A stretch of DNA of 14,444 nt from Lawsonibacter sp. (GTDB lineage Bacteria > Bacillota > Clostridia > Oscillospirales > Oscillospiraceae), in NCBI GenBank assembly GCA_022798155.1, contig JAAWLY010000039.1:1-14444 (forward strand). The letters run 5' to 3'. Under the pieces are notes generated by a model. The model ran no database searches and was not told where the DNA came from. It saw only the letters and a program-made list of their open reading frames with translations. Shown piece after piece: positions 13,347 through 14,444 of this stretch. How positions within the stretch are numbered: position 1 is the first letter of the stretch; every line of letters starts with the position of its first letter. The position numbers and the translations under genes are program-made.

Positions 13347-14444
13347 CTACAATACCCGGCAGTTCACACTGCCGTCCGTCAAGGTCAGCTTCAGCCTGTC
13401 ACCGGAGGAGACATCCCCGGTGGAGACGATGGCCTTTCCGTCCTCCCGCTGGGCGATGGCATACCCCCGACCCAGCACTTTCAGGGGGCTGAGAGCATCC
13501 AGAGAGGCGGCCAGGGCGTTCAGACGCTCCCTCCGCTGCAAGACCATTCGCTTCCCGCCGCCAGGCAGAGCGGCGCACAGGGCGGACAACCGCTCCCGCT
13601 GGCCGGCGGCACTCTGCCGCAGTCCGTGGGCCAGGCGGCTGCTTTGATAGTCCAGCAGCAGCCGCTTCTCCCGAAAATAGAAGGCGGGGTCGGTCATGGG
13701 ACGGCTGGCGGCTAGCCGTTCCAGCGCCGTCTGATACCGGGTCAGCTTGACGGCCACGCTGGCCTCCAGCCGCTCTTTGTCCCCCAGCAGGGACATATAA
13801 ATGTCGTTCTGGTCGGGCACCGCCAGCTCGGCGGCGTTGGAGGGAGTAGACGCCCTCAAGTCGGCCACAAAGTCGGCAATGGTCACATCGGGCTCATGGC
13901 CCACCGCGGAGATGACGGGAATCTCAGAGGCGTAGATGGCCCGGGCCACGATTTCTTCGTTGAAGGCCCACAGGTCCTCCATAGAGCCGCCGCCCCGGCC
14001 GGTAATCAGCAGGTCGGCGGCGTCCTTCCAGTTGGCCCACTGGATGGCGGCGGCAATCTCCTGGGGGGCCTCCGCCCCCTGGACCCGCACGGGAATCACC
14101 TTGACCTCTGACAGGGGCCAGCGGGCCCCTAAAATCCGGATCATGTCCCGCACCGCCGCCCCGGCTGGGGAGGTAATCAGGGCAATCCGCTTGGGAAATT
14201 CCGGAATTTCCTGTTTGTGGGCTGGATCGAAAAGGCCCTCCCGGGCCAGCTTCTCCTTCAGCTGTTCAAAGGCCAGGGCCAGGTCCCCCACCCCCTCCGG
14301 GGTGAGCCGGGCGCAATACATCTGATACTGCCCGTCCCGGGGAAATACGGTGACCCGGCCGGCGGCGATCACCTGCATCCCGTTTTCCGGCCGGAAGCGC
14401 AGAGACTGGGCGTCGCTGCGGAACATGACGCACCGCAGGGCCCC
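13347..14444 (-). CDS. xseA: Exonuclease VII large subunit (N-terminus beyond window edge)
   Basis: Catalytic and DNA-binding subunit of exonuclease VII. The frame is open to the right edge, so about 365 codons are present and roughly the first 50 to 60 (part of the N-terminal OB fold) are missing; residues before the ATG at 14424-14426 (GALRCV) already read as OB-fold sequence, so that ATG is internal. Visible are FRSDAQSLRF and GMQVIAAGRVTVF of the OB fold, the catalytic-domain segments ITSPAGAAVRDM, TGRGGGSMEDLWAFNEE and ISAVGHEPDVTIADFVADLRAS with TPSNAAELAVPD, then a long helical region for XseB docking, and the C-terminal LGRGYAIAQ beta motif. The gene is followed after 14 bases by xseB. 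Confidence 0.96.
   Translation of the reverse strand, partial: GALRCVMFRSDAQSLRFRPENGMQVIAAGRVTVFPRDGQYQMYCARLTPEGVGDLALAFEQLKEKLAREGLFDPAHKQEIPEFPKRIALITSPAGAAVRDMIRILGARWPLSEVKVIPVRVQGAEAPQEIAAAIQWANWKDAADLLITGRGGGSMEDLWAFNEEIVARAIYASEIPVISAVGHEPDVTIADFVADLRASTPSNAAELAVPDQNDIYMSLLGDKERLEASVAVKLTRYQTALERLAASRPMTDPAFYFREKRLLLDYQSSRLAHGLRQSAAGQRERLSALCAALPGGGKRMVLQRRERLNALAASLDALSPLKVLGRGYAIAQREDGKAIVSTGDVSSGDRLKLTLTDGSVNCRVL

Overview
The window looks like a chromosomal segment of a GC-rich anaerobic Firmicute (class Clostridia, probably an Oscillospiraceae-type gut bacterium). This rests on the gene order xseA-xseB-ispA-dxs-tlyA-nadK-argR-recN, the strong Gram-positive ribosome binding sites, the frequent GTG/TTG starts, a canonical T-box leader and GC-rich coding sequence. 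The organism is an inference; no rRNA or other marker is present. All genes except one read on the minus strand.

From right to left along the minus strand, 14444-6486 holds a tightly packed operon. It contains exonuclease VII (xseA, cut by the window edge, and xseB), farnesyl diphosphate synthase (ispA), DXP synthase (dxs), the TlyA-type rRNA methyltransferase, NAD kinase, the arginine repressor ArgR and the repair ATPase RecN. Several junctions overlap by 4 to 20 bases, implying translational coupling. A 14-bp palindromic terminator separates recN from the convergent plus-strand gene at 5013-6443, a sodium-dependent amino-acid transporter of the NSS family with its own consensus promoter.

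A 213-bp divergent intergenic region (4800-5012) separates that transporter from a malic enzyme gene read leftward. Behind the malic enzyme come four small genes with lower GC: an acidic protein of unknown function (210 aa), a dihydrofolate-reductase-like gene broken by a frameshift, and two more unknown acidic proteins (145 and 155 aa). They look like an accessory cassette added to the malic enzyme transcript.

The left end (1-1524) is a separate regulatory unit: a consensus promoter, a complete T-box riboswitch with a probable UAC (tyrosine) specifier, a perfect 12-bp terminator hairpin, an EamA/DMT-family transporter, and then tyrosyl-tRNA synthetase, cut by the left edge. The leader implies that both genes are induced by uncharged tRNA-Tyr, so the transporter is a candidate tyrosine (aromatic amino acid) permease. 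This is the most informative functional inference in the window. I saw no CRISPR array, insertion sequence, phage gene, tRNA or rRNA, and no clearly unprecedented multi-gene system.
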